Assembly (NCBI RefSeq): GCF_003024715.1
Contig: NZ_PYLO01000002.1
Span: forward strand, 372,001-436,000
Source of the DNA: Clostridium fessum
GTDB taxonomy: Bacteria > Bacillota > Clostridia > Lachnospirales > Lachnospiraceae
Direction: 5' to 3'
DNA length: 64,000 nucleotides
Shown here: one piece after another, positions 18,802 through 29,229 of the stretch
How the letters are laid out: each line of letters starts with the position of its first letter
Numbering within the stretch: the stretch's first letter is position 1
Program-made: the position numbers and the translations under genes
The notes under the pieces: generated by a model
What the model saw: the letters and a program-made list of their open reading frames with translations, nothing else
Database searches by the model: none
Told to the model about the DNA's origin: nothing

Positions 18802-20022
18802 TTACAGTCTCTTCCCTGCAAGAACCTCTTTATAATCCTTATAATTCTCCTCCAAAAGCTTCGGCGTATCCAGACCATACGGGCACATCGACTTGCAGTG
18901 TCCGCAATGCAGGCAGTCCTCTATCTTCTTCATCTTCGCCTGTCCCTCCGGGGAGAGGTATCTCGCTGACGGAGAACGGCGCAGAAGCAGGGACATACGC
19001 GCACAGTTGTTGATCTCGATTCCTGCCGGACACGGCATACAGTAGCCGCAGCCCCGGCAGAATTCACCTGCCAGCTCTTTCTGGTCTTTTTCAATAACAG
19101 CTTTCAGCTCGTCCGTCAGTTCCGGTGGATTGCCGATGTAGCTTAAAAATTCGTCCAGCTCGCTTTCCTTCTGTACACCCCAGATCGGCAGTACATTCTC
19201 AAACTGTGCCATATAGGCATAGATCGCAGCCGAATTGGTCAGCAGACCGCCCGACAGACCCTTCATTGCGATAAATCCCATTTTGTGCTCCGCACAGGCC
19301 TTCGCCAACGCGATCTCCCGCTCGGTGGAAAGATAATTAAATGGGAACTGCAAGGTATCGTAAAGCCCCGACTCGATCGCCTCCTCCGCAATGCTCATGC
19401 GGTGGTTCGTGATGCCGATGAAACGGATTTTCCCCTGCTCTTTTGCTTCGAGCATCGCCTCATAAAGACCGCTTCCGTCTCCCGGCTTCGGACAGACTGC
19501 CGGATTGTGGAACTGGTAAATGTCCACGTAGTCTGTTTTTAAGTTATGTAAACTCGTCTCTAGATCCTTCCAGAAGCCTTCCGCCGTCGTTACCGCTGTC
19601 TTGGTCGCAATATAGATATGCTCGCGCACATCGCTCAATGCATAACCGATCTTCTCCTCGCTATCCGTATAGAAGCGTGCCGTATCAAAGAAACGGACGC
19701 CCGCGTCATACGCCTTGCGAAGCAGTACCTTTGCATCATCAAAAGAAATACGCTGGATTGGCAGCGCGCCAAATCCATTTTTATTGATGATAATATCCGT
19801 CTTTCCAAGGGTAACCGGCGTACCGGCTACCCTTTCTCTTTTATCCAGCATCTCTTTCAGCGCCTCGTCGCTGTCATCGATCCAGACATCCTCCTCATCG
19901 GCGTTGAGACCGAGATATTTTGCCAGTGTCCGCTCATCATCCGACCGATTCCAGCGGGAAATGTAGCGATCGATTTCCTCAAATGGAATCTGACCGGACA
20001 GGTACAATTCTTTAAATGTCAT
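18802..20022 (-). CDS. Aldo/keto reductase with C-terminal 4Fe-4S ferredoxin domain
   Basis: 406 residues. Residues 1-65 form an acidic N-terminal module (MTFKELYLSGQIPFEEIDRY...EALKEMLDKRER) outside the standard fold. Residues 70-300 are an aldo/keto reductase barrel (GFGALPIQRIS, FFDTARFYTDSEEKIG, KTAVTT, YQFHN). The C-terminus has two cysteine clusters, CRGCGYCMPC and CLHCGHCKSMCP, suited to two 4Fe-4S clusters. A cytoplasmic oxidoreductase of unknown substrate. Its ATG overlaps the stop of the GntR gene (ATGA), so it is likely regulated together with it. Confidence 0.9.
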   Translation of the reverse strand: MTFKELYLSGQIPFEEIDRYISRWNRSDDERTLAKYLGLNADEEDVWIDDSDEALKEMLDKRERVAGTPVTLGKTDIIINKNGFGALPIQRISFDDAKVLLRKAYDAGVRFFDTARFYTDSEEKIGYALSDVREHIYIATKTAVTTAEGFWKDLETSLHNLKTDYVDIYQFHNPAVCPKPGDGSGLYEAMLEAKEQGKIRFIGITNHRMSIAEEAIESGLYDTLQFPFNYLSTEREIALAKACAEHKMGFIAMKGLSGGLLTNSAAIYAYMAQFENVLPIWGVQKESELDEFLSYIGNPPELTDELKAVIEKDQKELAGEFCRGCGYCMPCPAGIEINNCARMSLLLRRSPSARYLSPEGQAKMKKIEDCLHCGHCKSMCPYGLDTPKLLEENYKDYKEVLAGKRL

Positions 20023-20699
20023 ACTTCCTTCCGCTCCTTTAAATTCTTAAGTACCGTAATTTCCTGGTTATCTATGTGCCCCCTGGCTACCGCCTTTGCC
20101 TCCGCCATATGGCGCAGACGCAGTGCCGCCAATATTTTTTCATGCTCTAACTGCAGAATCTGCCGTTTATCCTCGTCCTTGATGTATTCCAGACGGAACC
20201 GGTACATCTGCTCACGCAGGTTGTTCAAAATCTGCACCAGACGCTTGTTGCGGGTCGAATGGTAGATCACGTCATGATATGCCTCGTCCGTCTCCGCGAT
20301 CTTCATCGCATCGCCCTGATCAATCGCCGCTTTAAATGCTTTCTGTGCTTCTTCCAATGCCTGCATATCTTCTTCCGTCATGCGCTGGCACGCCAGCTCA
20401 ATCGCCAGTTCCTCCAGCGAACGGCGCACTTCCAGCACATCTTTCAGGCTTTTTTCCGAAATCCGCGCCACCTCCGCGCCGCGCCGCGGAATCATCAGAA
20501 CGAGTCCTTCCAGCTCCAGCTTGCGGATCGCCTCACGGATCGGGGTGCGGCTGACGCCCAGCTTCTGTGCCAGCTGAATCTCCATCAGGCGCTCGCCCGG
20601 TGCCAGCTCTCCCTTTAAGATTGCCTGGCGGAGTGTGTTGAATACCACATCCCTGAGTGGGAGATATTCATTCATTTTAACCTCAAAATTGTTCCCCAT
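20019..20699 (-). CDS. GntR-family regulator, FadR/FCD subgroup
   Basis: 226 residues. N-terminal winged helix (LRDVVFNTLRQAILKGELAPGERL...LGVSRTPIREAIRKLELEGLV, about 14-70), then an all-helical FCD ligand-binding domain (about 80-215) with conserved metal-ligand positions in EVRRSLEELAIELA and ETDEAYHDVIYHST. It probably responds to a small organic acid. Overlaps ispE by 17 bp upstream and the reductase by 4 bp downstream. Confidence 0.92.
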   Translation of the reverse strand: MGNNFEVKMNEYLPLRDVVFNTLRQAILKGELAPGERLMEIQLAQKLGVSRTPIREAIRKLELEGLVLMIPRRGAEVARISEKSLKDVLEVRRSLEELAIELACQRMTEEDMQALEEAQKAFKAAIDQGDAMKIAETDEAYHDVIYHSTRNKRLVQILNNLREQMYRFRLEYIKDEDKRQILQLEHEKILAALRLRHMAEAKAVARGHIDNQEITVLKNLKERKEV

Positions 20700-21594
20700 C
20701 TGCGTGCCCCTTCCTGTTGTAAAAACTAGTCAGGTATACCTGTTTCGCCAGATCCTGGCTGCTGCCATAGCGGAGTTCCTCATACGCCGCCTGCGCCGCC
20801 GTCTGGTTCGTAAACAAGCCAAATACGGTTGGACCGCTTCCGCTCATCAGAGAGCCGTCCGCGCCCATCTCCATCATCTTATCTTTGAGTGTCTGAATCA
20901 CCGGATTTTCCGGGATCGTCACCGTTTCCAGCACGTTTCCAAGCTGTGAAACGACGCCGGAGAGGTCTTTTTTCTCGATCGCCGCCCGCATCGCATCAAT
21001 ATCCGGATGCGCCTCTGCACCCAGAGACGGCAGGTTTAAGCTCTCGTACACATGCTTCGTTGAAACGCTGACCGCCGGTTTGGCAATCAGCACGCGGCAC
21101 TGCGGCATCGGCGGAAGCGGTGTCAGGATCTCCCCGATTCCCTCCGAAAGAGCCGTTCCCCGCATGATACAGTACGGCACATCCGCCCCCAGACGGACGC
21201 CGCGCTCCATCAGCTCCTGTTTCGAAAGCCCCAGTCCGAACATCTTGTTGACACCAAACAGGATTGCGGCCGCATCGCTGCTGCCGCCTGCCATCCCGGC
21301 TGCCACCGGGATAAATTTCTTCATCTTGATCTCCACACCGTCTCGGATTCCAAACTCATCCATCAGAAGTTTCGCCGCGCGGTAACCTAAGTTATTTTCA
21401 TTGTCCGGCAGATAATAAAGGTTCGTTGAAAGACGGATTCCCTCTTCCTCCGTCCGGTTCAGTTCGATCGCGTCGTACACGCGCACCGTCTGCATGATCA
21501 TCCGCACTTCGTGGTAGCCGTCTTCTCTCCGGCGGACTACATCCAGACCGAGATTGATCTTTCCATATGCTTTCAGCTCCAGATGCCTGATCAT
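20683..21594 (-). CDS. ispE: 4-diphosphocytidyl-2-C-methyl-D-erythritol kinase
   Basis: GHMP-family kinase of the MEP isoprenoid pathway, 303 residues. Motifs: AYGKINLGLDVVRRREDGYHE at the N-terminus, PVAAGMAGGSSDAA (ATP loop) and MSGSGPTVFGLF near the C-terminus. RBS GGGAGGAATGACCG. First gene of the ispE-gntR-reductase set, an arrangement I associate with Lachnospiraceae. Confidence 0.95.
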   Translation of the reverse strand: MIRHLELKAYGKINLGLDVVRRREDGYHEVRMIMQTVRVYDAIELNRTEEEGIRLSTNLYYLPDNENNLGYRAAKLLMDEFGIRDGVEIKMKKFIPVAAGMAGGSSDAAAILFGVNKMFGLGLSKQELMERGVRLGADVPYCIMRGTALSEGIGEILTPLPPMPQCRVLIAKPAVSVSTKHVYESLNLPSLGAEAHPDIDAMRAAIEKKDLSGVVSQLGNVLETVTIPENPVIQTLKDKMMEMGADGSLMSGSGPTVFGLFTNQTAAQAAYEELRYGSSQDLAKQVYLTSFYNRKGHADGEQF

Positions 21595-21649
21595 CGGTCA
21601 TTCCTCCCATCGTTCCCTTAGTGTAATCACACTAGATTGTATTTTTTCA

Positions 21650-22351
21650 TTATTTTGTATACAAGCTATTATATCCTTTTTGCATACAAAATACAATAGA
21701 ATCCTTGCAAGATGAAGGTACCTGAATGAATCCCATTTTTTCCGCCAATATCCGTGAAGCCGTGTTGGAACGCTTCGTGCGAAGCCGGATCTTATCCAGC
21801 TCCAACGTTTCAAACCCGTATTTCACAATCGCCCGGCAGGCTTCCAGCGCATAGCCCTGACGGCGGAACGGTTCATAAATATGATATCCCAGCTCTCCGT
21901 CCGTCAGCCCCGCCTTTCCAACCAGCACACCATCCGCGCGGCGTTCCAGCGCCCACAAACCGCACTCGGCAAAGCGGTACTGGTGTTTCCGGTATTCCTC
22001 GCGTTTGTTCCAATCAGAAAAAGTTCCGTCGGCATCCTCAGCGGATGCCGGTTCCAACGGATCGTCCTGGGAAAATTCACGAATGATGAGGCGGTCGGTT
22101 TCCGCGATGAACCACGGGAGAGCCAGATGGCGGCGGACGACGCGTTCCAGGAATGTTTCATCGGCGTCTTCAGGGTCTGTAATAAGGTAAAGGCAAAATG
22201 AATAGTCGGTCGGCTGTTTTTCCTCATTTTCCCTCCATAAGCCAACAATAGCTCTCCCGGCTGCTTTCGCAGCCTGAAGAGCTTCGTTTTCATCGGAGAG
22301 AATCACCGGGTATGTCTGTCCCGCAATGGTTACTTCTCGTTCGATTGTCAT
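21650..22351 (-). CDS. GNAT-family N-acetyltransferase
   Basis: 233 residues. An N-terminal part of about 85 residues (TIAGQTYPVILSDENEALQAAKAAGRAIVG) precedes an acetyltransferase fold beginning TDRLIIREFSQDD. The acetyl-CoA loop is in YEPFRRQGYALEACRAIVKY, and the closing motif is RILAEKMGFIQV. Substrate unknown. It starts 3 bp after the cyclophilin stop, so the two are translationally coupled. Confidence 0.88.
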   Translation of the reverse strand: MTIEREVTIAGQTYPVILSDENEALQAAKAAGRAIVGLWRENEEKQPTDYSFCLYLITDPEDADETFLERVVRRHLALPWFIAETDRLIIREFSQDDPLEPASAEDADGTFSDWNKREEYRKHQYRFAECGLWALERRADGVLVGKAGLTDGELGYHIYEPFRRQGYALEACRAIVKYGFETLELDKIRLRTKRSNTASRILAEKMGFIQVPSSCKDSIVFCMQKGYNSLYTK

Positions 22352-22354
22352 AGA

Positions 22355-22882
22355 TTATCTTTCTTTTCCTTTTTCCGGCTCCGGGTACTCCTCGCCAAAG
22401 GTGTCAACGGTCATCTTTTTGATCTTCTGCTCCTTCAGCGGACGATCGCCCCAGTCGGTGCGGACACCGGCAATCTTGTCCACGATATCCAGACCTTCAA
22501 CTACCTTCCCGAAGGATGCATACTGACCATCCAGATGCGGGGAAGTCTCATGCATGATGAAGAACTGGGAACCTGCGGAGTTCGGGTCCATCGCACGCGC
22601 CATAGAGAGAACGCCCTTGGTGTGCTTGAAATTGTTCGTAAACCCATTCTGGCTGAACTCACCCTTGATGGTATACCCTGGACCGCCCATACCGTTTCCA
22701 TTCGGGCATCCGCCCTGAATCATAAAGCCCTTGATGACACGGTGGAAGATCAGACCATCATAAAAGCCCTTCTTGATCAGGCTGATAAAGTTGTTGACTG
22801 TGTTCGGCGCAATCTCTGGGTAGAGCTCTGCCTTCATGATATCACCATTTTCCATCTCAATGGTAACAACTGGATTTTTCAT
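22355..22882 (-). CDS. Cyclophilin-type peptidyl-prolyl cis-trans isomerase
   Basis: 175-residue cytoplasmic cyclophilin without a signal peptide. Conserved core: YDGLIFHRVIKGFMIQGG, the GVLSMARAMDPNSAGSQFFI stretch and LDGQYASFGKV. Family members speed proline isomerisation in folding proteins. RBS CAGGAGGAAAC. Upstream gene of the pair with the acetyltransferase. The 283-bp gap 22883-23165 before the next gene shows no clear additional feature. Confidence 0.94.
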   Translation of the reverse strand: MKNPVVTIEMENGDIMKAELYPEIAPNTVNNFISLIKKGFYDGLIFHRVIKGFMIQGGCPNGNGMGGPGYTIKGEFSQNGFTNNFKHTKGVLSMARAMDPNSAGSQFFIMHETSPHLDGQYASFGKVVEGLDIVDKIAGVRTDWGDRPLKEQKIKKMTVDTFGEEYPEPEKGKER

Positions 22883-23165
22883 GTATGTTTCCTCCTGAAT
22901 TTTAAAAAATACCTCATTAAGTGGTCACATTATACCATAAGAACGTTCGAAAATCGACTGTTTTTCGTTCCATATTTGTCCATTTTCTTTACATTTCGTA
23001 AGTTTCTCCTCACAATTCGTTCACATTTATGGCTTAAGATGTATAGCACAATGTCGAAATGGACATTCTATGCGAAAAGATGAATGTTGCGCTCAGGAAT
23101 CATCATCTGTCCTGCATCATACATCTGTGAGCAAACTAAGTCAAAAGAAAGGTTGGTAATGTACT

Positions 23166-23606
23166 ATGAAAAAAACATATTTTGCTATCCTGGGCGCGGC
23201 TGCGATCCTCTCGCTCGCAACCGCCTGCTCTTCCAAAAACGTGAATGAACCGACTGCTAATGAATCGTCCCAGTCCGCCTCCTCCGAGTCCAGCTCGAAT
23301 GGCATGGACGAAAGCAGCCCGATGGATGATTTAAAAGAAGACGCCAAAGACGCCGTTCTTCCATCCGAAGGAACTGCCGATGCAAAACAGTCCACAATGA
23401 CTGGTACGATCAGCGACATCAAAGACTTTATGTTTACGATCACCGCCGACGGAACCGATTATGAATTCAGCTTCGAGCAGGATCAGAAACCGGACGGGCT
23501 TTCTGATGTAAAAGATGGGGATAAAGTTACCGTAACGTATACGGGAACCGTCAGTGAAGTGGATGCATTCAGCGGAACCGTTTTATCAGTTAAAAAAGCG
23601 GAATAA
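23166..23606 (+). CDS. Small secreted lipoprotein
   Basis: 146 residues. Signal sequence with lipobox SLATAC (cysteine at residue 20), then a Ser/Asn/Glu-rich linker, then a C-terminal beta-rich domain of about 65 residues (MTGTISDIKDFMFTITADGT...VTVTYTGTVSEVDAF) resembling small OB-like extracellular domains. Function unknown. An AAGAAAGG site precedes the ATG. Single-gene unit. Confidence 0.87.
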   Translation: MKKTYFAILGAAAILSLATACSSKNVNEPTANESSQSASSESSSNGMDESSPMDDLKEDAKDAVLPSEGTADAKQSTMTGTISDIKDFMFTITADGTDYEFSFEQDQKPDGLSDVKDGDKVTVTYTGTVSEVDAFSGTVLSVKKAE

Positions 23607-23917
23607 GGATTGTTGACACACTTTATACCCGTATTTTTTATGGCAGTCTTGACAGACGAAGCACGCAAAATATCTGCGCTTCCTGCCCAGGCTGCCATTT
23701 TCGATCCTCCGAACATAAGATATATTTATCGTAATCATAGAATCCATGTTCCGCGTTCATATTTCGTTCACACTTCATTAAAAAACCTTTTACACAATTA
23801 ACATGGTTTCTTCACGATTTTTCCCTATACTATAACCATAGCAACAAGCAATGCTTACAAATTTTTTTCATAATACCGAGCTGAGTTTATATCAGCTCTC
23901 CTCCCTTTTTCAATACC
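23607..23917. other. 311-bp gap without a gene
   Basis: Between the lipoprotein and the symporter terminator. It contains a long-range inverted repeat (TGGCAG...CTGCCA, about 23640-23697) and a local hairpin GAGCTGA...TCAGCTC (23879-23899) followed by CTCCTCCCTTTTT. A weak plus-strand promoter-like TATAAC lies near 23834. A small RNA is conceivable but not supported well enough to call. Confidence 0.35.
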
Positions 23918-23950
23918 AAAAGACCTCTCACTGCTGGAGAGGTCTTTTGT
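23918..23950. terminator. Bidirectional terminator
   Basis: AAAAGACCTCTC-ACTGCTG-GAGAGGTCTTTT: a perfect 12-bp stem with A and T runs on both sides. It serves the convergent lipoprotein (plus) and symporter (minus) genes. Confidence 0.92.
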
Positions 23951-23973
23951 TGTATCTGAATTTCTCAACTCTC

Positions 23974-25332
<1,359 letters not shown>

Positions 25333-25481
25333 CCGAGCACCTTTCTATATCTATTTTCACTCTATCAAACCAATCTTATGATTTACTATGATATTTTATT
25401 CTCCAAGCCGTGATATTGCCTTACGAGAACTCTCTTTCCATCCACCTTTTCTTACACTTTCTGTAAACATCCGCAAACCCC

Positions 25482-25510
25482 ATGACAAACCAGACCGGCA
25501 GTGCTACAAT
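25482..25510 (+). promoter_or_regulatory. Promoter of the 25574 gene
   Basis: ATGACA (25482-25487) and TACAAT (25505-25510) with a 17-bp spacer, about 65 bp before the start codon. Confidence 0.7.
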
Positions 25511-25573
25511 AAGCATATCGGACAGGCGGACAAATTTCCAAATCTCTGTCCTTCTGGAAAGGATGAAAACAAT

Positions 25574-26551
25574 ATGCCAGGTTTTACCACGCACTATATA
25601 TTCGGCATGAAAGCATACAACGATATGCCGTTCACACCCTTAAAACACACGATCGCCAAATACCGCTGGCTCTACCAGCTCGGTCTGCAGGGACCGGATA
25701 TGTTTTTCTATAATATCCCGATCCTGCGCCACCGCGATTACCGCAACGTCGGTTCCTATATGCACGAACACAAGGTAAACGCCTTTTTTGAGTGCTGTCT
25801 GCGCCGTATTGGAACTATCCGCTCGCGCCAGCAGCAGGAGGAAGCCATCTCCTATCTGGCCGGATTTATGAACCATTACATTGCCGATTCGATCTGTCAT
25901 CCTTACGTGTACGGGCGCATCGGCTATCCGGTGGATGCCCCGACCTCCATGCATCACGGGATGCACGCACATCTGGAAAATGAGCTCGACGCGATCCTGC
26001 TCTGGAAATATAAAAAAAAGAAGCCGTCTGAATTTAACCAGACCGCCACGATCTGTCTAAATGGACAGGAAATCCAGTTTATTTCCCATTTCCTGGCTTC
26101 CTGCATCAACGAAACCTATTATCCGATCACCTACCGCAACAACTTCCAGGTTACTCCGGCGATGGTGCACCGCTCCATCTGGGCGCTGCGCTTCGGCTGC
26201 CGGACACTCTCGGACAAGAACGGCAAGAAAAAATTCGGCATTGCACAGGTCGAATCCATCTTCGTCAACCACCCAGTTGCTTCCGCGAAAATGGTAACGG
26301 ACTCCGTAACCGACTACCGGAGCAGCTGTAACCTAAACCACGAAGCATGGGGCAACCCGTGGGATCCGACCCGCGTCTCAACCGCATCGTTTGTTGATCT
26401 CTTCCATGAAACATTGGACAAATGCAGCCGTGTCTATGCGCTTTTAAACAGCGCCGTCACAGACAACATGCCGTTAGATAAACAGGATTTATCGCCGCTT
26501 CTGGCTGAACTGGGGAATGAGTCTTATCACAGCGGACTACCTGTTGAGTGA
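25574..26551 (+). CDS. Zinc-dependent phospholipase C family protein
   Basis: 325 residues from MPGFTTHYIFGMKAYNDM. The start is chosen because GGAAAGGATG precedes it and the promoter lies just upstream, so a longer frame beginning at 25388 is excluded. Histidine/aspartate pairs typical of this all-alpha metal-enzyme family are present: FMNHYIADSICHPYVYGR and HGMHAHLENELDAILLW. There is no signal peptide, so it is probably cytoplasmic and its true substrate is unknown. Single-gene unit with its own promoter and terminator. Confidence 0.85.
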   Translation: MPGFTTHYIFGMKAYNDMPFTPLKHTIAKYRWLYQLGLQGPDMFFYNIPILRHRDYRNVGSYMHEHKVNAFFECCLRRIGTIRSRQQQEEAISYLAGFMNHYIADSICHPYVYGRIGYPVDAPTSMHHGMHAHLENELDAILLWKYKKKKPSEFNQTATICLNGQEIQFISHFLASCINETYYPITYRNNFQVTPAMVHRSIWALRFGCRTLSDKNGKKKFGIAQVESIFVNHPVASAKMVTDSVTDYRSSCNLNHEAWGNPWDPTRVSTASFVDLFHETLDKCSRVYALLNSAVTDNMPLDKQDLSPLLAELGNESYHSGLPVE

Positions 26552-26578
26552 AAACACGTACTTCGGTTCCTGGTAAAT

Positions 26579-26630
26579 AAAAGCTGTCATATGAAGAACA
26601 CTCATCTGTTTCTCATATGACAGCTTTTTT
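26579..26630. terminator. Bidirectional terminator
   Basis: AAAGCTGTCATATGA ... TCATATGACAGCTTTTTT. It serves the convergent phospholipase-like gene and the lipoprotein at 26688. Confidence 0.9.
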
Positions 26631-26687
26631 GATCACTTTTCTCTTAATTATACACAGAAAATATCCCGTGTCTGTGCAGACAACCTC

Positions 26688-27281
26688 TTATTCTGCGTTC
26701 TCTGTCTCTTCCTCCGCCTCAGTCGTATCGTACTCGCCTGCTGCTTCTTTCTCTTTCACCTTGGAAATCAGCTCTTTGGTATCCGGAAGTTTGAAATCTG
26801 CGCCAGCCTCATAGGAACCACTGATAAACCATGCGTCCTCGTTATCCTGGTCGCTCTCCGGAACGATGCTGTAGGACAGTGCATACTGTTTCCACAGTCC
26901 GCCGTAGGAATCTTCACCGGACATCTCAATCGAGAAGTCCTGGGTGTGGACAATGTCGTTGAATCCCTTGATTAAATCTTCCGCATAGGTTCCTATCTGA
27001 TCATCCGGCAGATCATCTGCCACTACCCAGATCAGCATGATCTGTTTCTTGTTCGGCTCCATATAGAAATGGAAATCGCGGCCGTACTCGTAGGTACTTG
27101 TATCCTTAAACATGTCTTCCGCGTCCGTGCTGACCTGTGTCCAGTCGATCTCAACATTTTCCTGGGTCTCAAAATTCGGATCTCCGACTACCGTCTCAGA
27201 AGTCGGTTTTACAATCGTACTCTCCGTGCATCCGCTGAGCAGCGCCATACACGCAACCATCATTATCAGAAGTTTTTTCAT
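26688..27281 (-). CDS. Secreted lipoprotein of unknown function
   Basis: 197 residues. The signal sequence ends in lipobox LLSGC (cysteine 18). The mature part is acidic, with a compact domain (GRDFHFYMEPNKKQIMLIWVVAD...DLIKGFNDIVHTQDFSIEM) and a Glu/Thr-rich C-terminus. The fold is not recognised. It lies downstream of the D,D-carboxypeptidase on the same strand, separated by 188 bp without a clear terminator, so limited co-transcription is possible. Confidence 0.87.
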   Translation of the reverse strand: MKKLLIMMVACMALLSGCTESTIVKPTSETVVGDPNFETQENVEIDWTQVSTDAEDMFKDTSTYEYGRDFHFYMEPNKKQIMLIWVVADDLPDDQIGTYAEDLIKGFNDIVHTQDFSIEMSGEDSYGGLWKQYALSYSIVPESDQDNEDAWFISGSYEAGADFKLPDTKELISKVKEKEAAGEYDTTEAEEETENAE

Positions 27282-27469
27282 CGTGTTCTTCTATCCCTTC
27301 ATTCACTCATTCACAGCCGGAACCAGCCCGAACCGCATGGCTATTATATAATATCGCCTTTTGTTTTTGTAGTCATTTTAGAAAAATTCAAAAAATCTTC
27401 ATACTTTCCAAAATTTCCCGTAAACAATCCATCTGGACCATTTTACCGCCATTTAGCGCATCCAGGTTG

Positions 27470-29215
27470 TCAATCCAAATCCTCAACCGTAAGCTCTGTG
27501 TCATCCTCCTGCACACCCTGCTGTGTTTTGGCATCCTCTGCCTCTTTCTGTGCAGGTTTTTCTTTCAGCGGCTTCTTTTCCGTGGAACCAGTTCCTACTT
27601 TTCCACTCTCTGCCAGCCGGGACGCGGCTGCATCTGCCGCCGGAACCTGTCCTGAACCAGATCGCACATCCATGTCAGACTCCGCCTGCTCTGTGCTCTC
27701 ATCTGCATCCGCTGTGCCAGGCGCCCTGTAGGACGCGCCCATCCGCTTTTCAAGCAGTTTTTCAAACTCTTCCCGCGAACAGCCGATCTCCTGCAGACGC
27801 TGTCTTCTCCGTTTTCTCCGCTCCTCCTGGCGTCTCTTTTCTTCCTGATGACGCTGGTAGAACAACCATACAAGCGCCGCACACGCCGCTGCCAGAAGCA
27901 CACTGACGACCACAATCAGCACCGTTCTCACCGATACTTTCGGAAGTTTCGGCAGGATCAGGTGGAACGAAGATTTCGCCTGCTTCGGTTTTCCGGACGC
28001 GCCTGTATTGGATGCTGCCGGATCCGATGCCGTATTTCCGTCATCCGGAGCCGTCTCCCCGTTTGCTGCCGCTTCTGCCGCCGATGCGCTGATCAGATAC
28101 ACCTGTCCGATCTTGCGGTCGTTGTATTTGTAAGAAAGCAGTGCCACCGCGCCCAGCGGTGCATCCTCCGGCAGATCCGTTACCACCGTCTTCTCCGCAT
28201 CCGCAAACGAAGCATCCTTCGGGATCGTGATGACTGCCGACGTATCCATCGATAAATCGGACGGCTGATAGCTATTGTCTCCGATCTGCACCGGCTGATC
28301 GCCGCTTGTGTATGCCGTCTCATTTTCCGAAATATTTACATTTTCAAACCGTAGAAAGCCGAAATCCAGCAATGCAATCGTATCCTGATAATGGGTCGCC
28401 TGCGTACTCTTCATCGTGACCGCAATCTGGCGTCTGTCATCCTTGATCGCATAGGTAACAAGCGTCTGCCCGGCAATCGATGTGTAACCGGTCTTTCCGG
28501 CTACCGCATATGGATAATAGTTCGGACTCTCTGTGTCAGTCGTGATAAGAAGCTTGTGCTCCGGCTGGATGGTCACACCGTCCGGATTGTTCTTCGTCGC
28601 CGGTAATCGGTAGCTCTTATCCTTACTGATCGTTAAAAGCGTGTCATTTTTATACGCCGCCGATGCGATCAGCGCCATATCATACACCGAAGTGAGCTGT
28701 GTGTCGTCATTCAGACCGGACGGATTCGCAAAATGGCTGTTCTCACAGCCAAGCTCCGCCGTCTTCTCGTTCATCATCTTCACAAAACCGTCGCGGCTTC
28801 CGCCCACATGCTCCGCCAACGCATTCGCCGCCTGGTTGGAAGAACGCATCAGCAGCAGGTAGAGACAATCGCGCACCGAAAGCGTGTCGCCCTCCTCGAT
28901 GGCGTTCTTGTTTCCGCTGCCATCTTCCACGTTGTAAACGGCATCGTGGGAAAATGTGACCGTATCATCCAGACTGCTGTTCTCAATGACTACGAGCGCC
29001 GTCAATATTTTCGTGATACTTGCCGGTGCCTTCTGCACATGGATGTTCTGCCCGAATAAAACCGCCCCGGAGTCCGCATCCATGACAATGCCTGCCTCCG
29101 ACTCGATCCCCGTATCCGAGGGCCAGTCCGGCTTTGCAAATGCCGTCATCGGCATTCCGGCAGCCATCAGTGCCGTGATCATCAAACTTATCAGTAAACG
29201 TCTTAATCTCTTCAT
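27470..29215 (-). CDS. D-alanyl-D-alanine carboxypeptidase (PBP5/DacF type) with long cytoplasmic tail
   Basis: 581 residues; trims the terminal D-Ala from wall pentapeptides. Signal peptide 1-27 (AFA), then the serine peptidase domain with SITK (S66-K69), SSN (125-127) and KTG (241-243). A PBP5-like C-terminal domain and a Gly/Ala/Asp linker follow, then a membrane segment near residue 440 (VLIVVVSVLLAAACAALVWL) and a tail of about 125 residues. The tail is strikingly basic (RRQEERRKRRRQR), then acidic. Typical DacF proteins end in an amphipathic anchor, so this membrane span plus cytoplasmic domain is unusual. Last gene of the glycan operon strand. Confidence 0.92.
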   Translation of the reverse strand: MKRLRRLLISLMITALMAAGMPMTAFAKPDWPSDTGIESEAGIVMDADSGAVLFGQNIHVQKAPASITKILTALVVIENSSLDDTVTFSHDAVYNVEDGSGNKNAIEEGDTLSVRDCLYLLLMRSSNQAANALAEHVGGSRDGFVKMMNEKTAELGCENSHFANPSGLNDDTQLTSVYDMALIASAAYKNDTLLTISKDKSYRLPATKNNPDGVTIQPEHKLLITTDTESPNYYPYAVAGKTGYTSIAGQTLVTYAIKDDRRQIAVTMKSTQATHYQDTIALLDFGFLRFENVNISENETAYTSGDQPVQIGDNSYQPSDLSMDTSAVITIPKDASFADAEKTVVTDLPEDAPLGAVALLSYKYNDRKIGQVYLISASAAEAAANGETAPDDGNTASDPAASNTGASGKPKQAKSSFHLILPKLPKVSVRTVLIVVVSVLLAAACAALVWLFYQRHQEEKRRQEERRKRRRQRLQEIGCSREEFEKLLEKRMGASYRAPGTADADESTEQAESDMDVRSGSGQVPAADAAASRLAESGKVGTGSTEKKPLKEKPAQKEAEDAKTQQGVQEDDTELTVEDLD

Positions 29216-29229
29216 ACGATTCCTTCCTG

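Noticed and set aside
23800-23917. A small RNA gene with promoter near 23834 and hairpin at 23879-23899
   Set aside because: The -35 match is poor, the spacing is unfavourable and the T-run is weak. Listed only as gap content.
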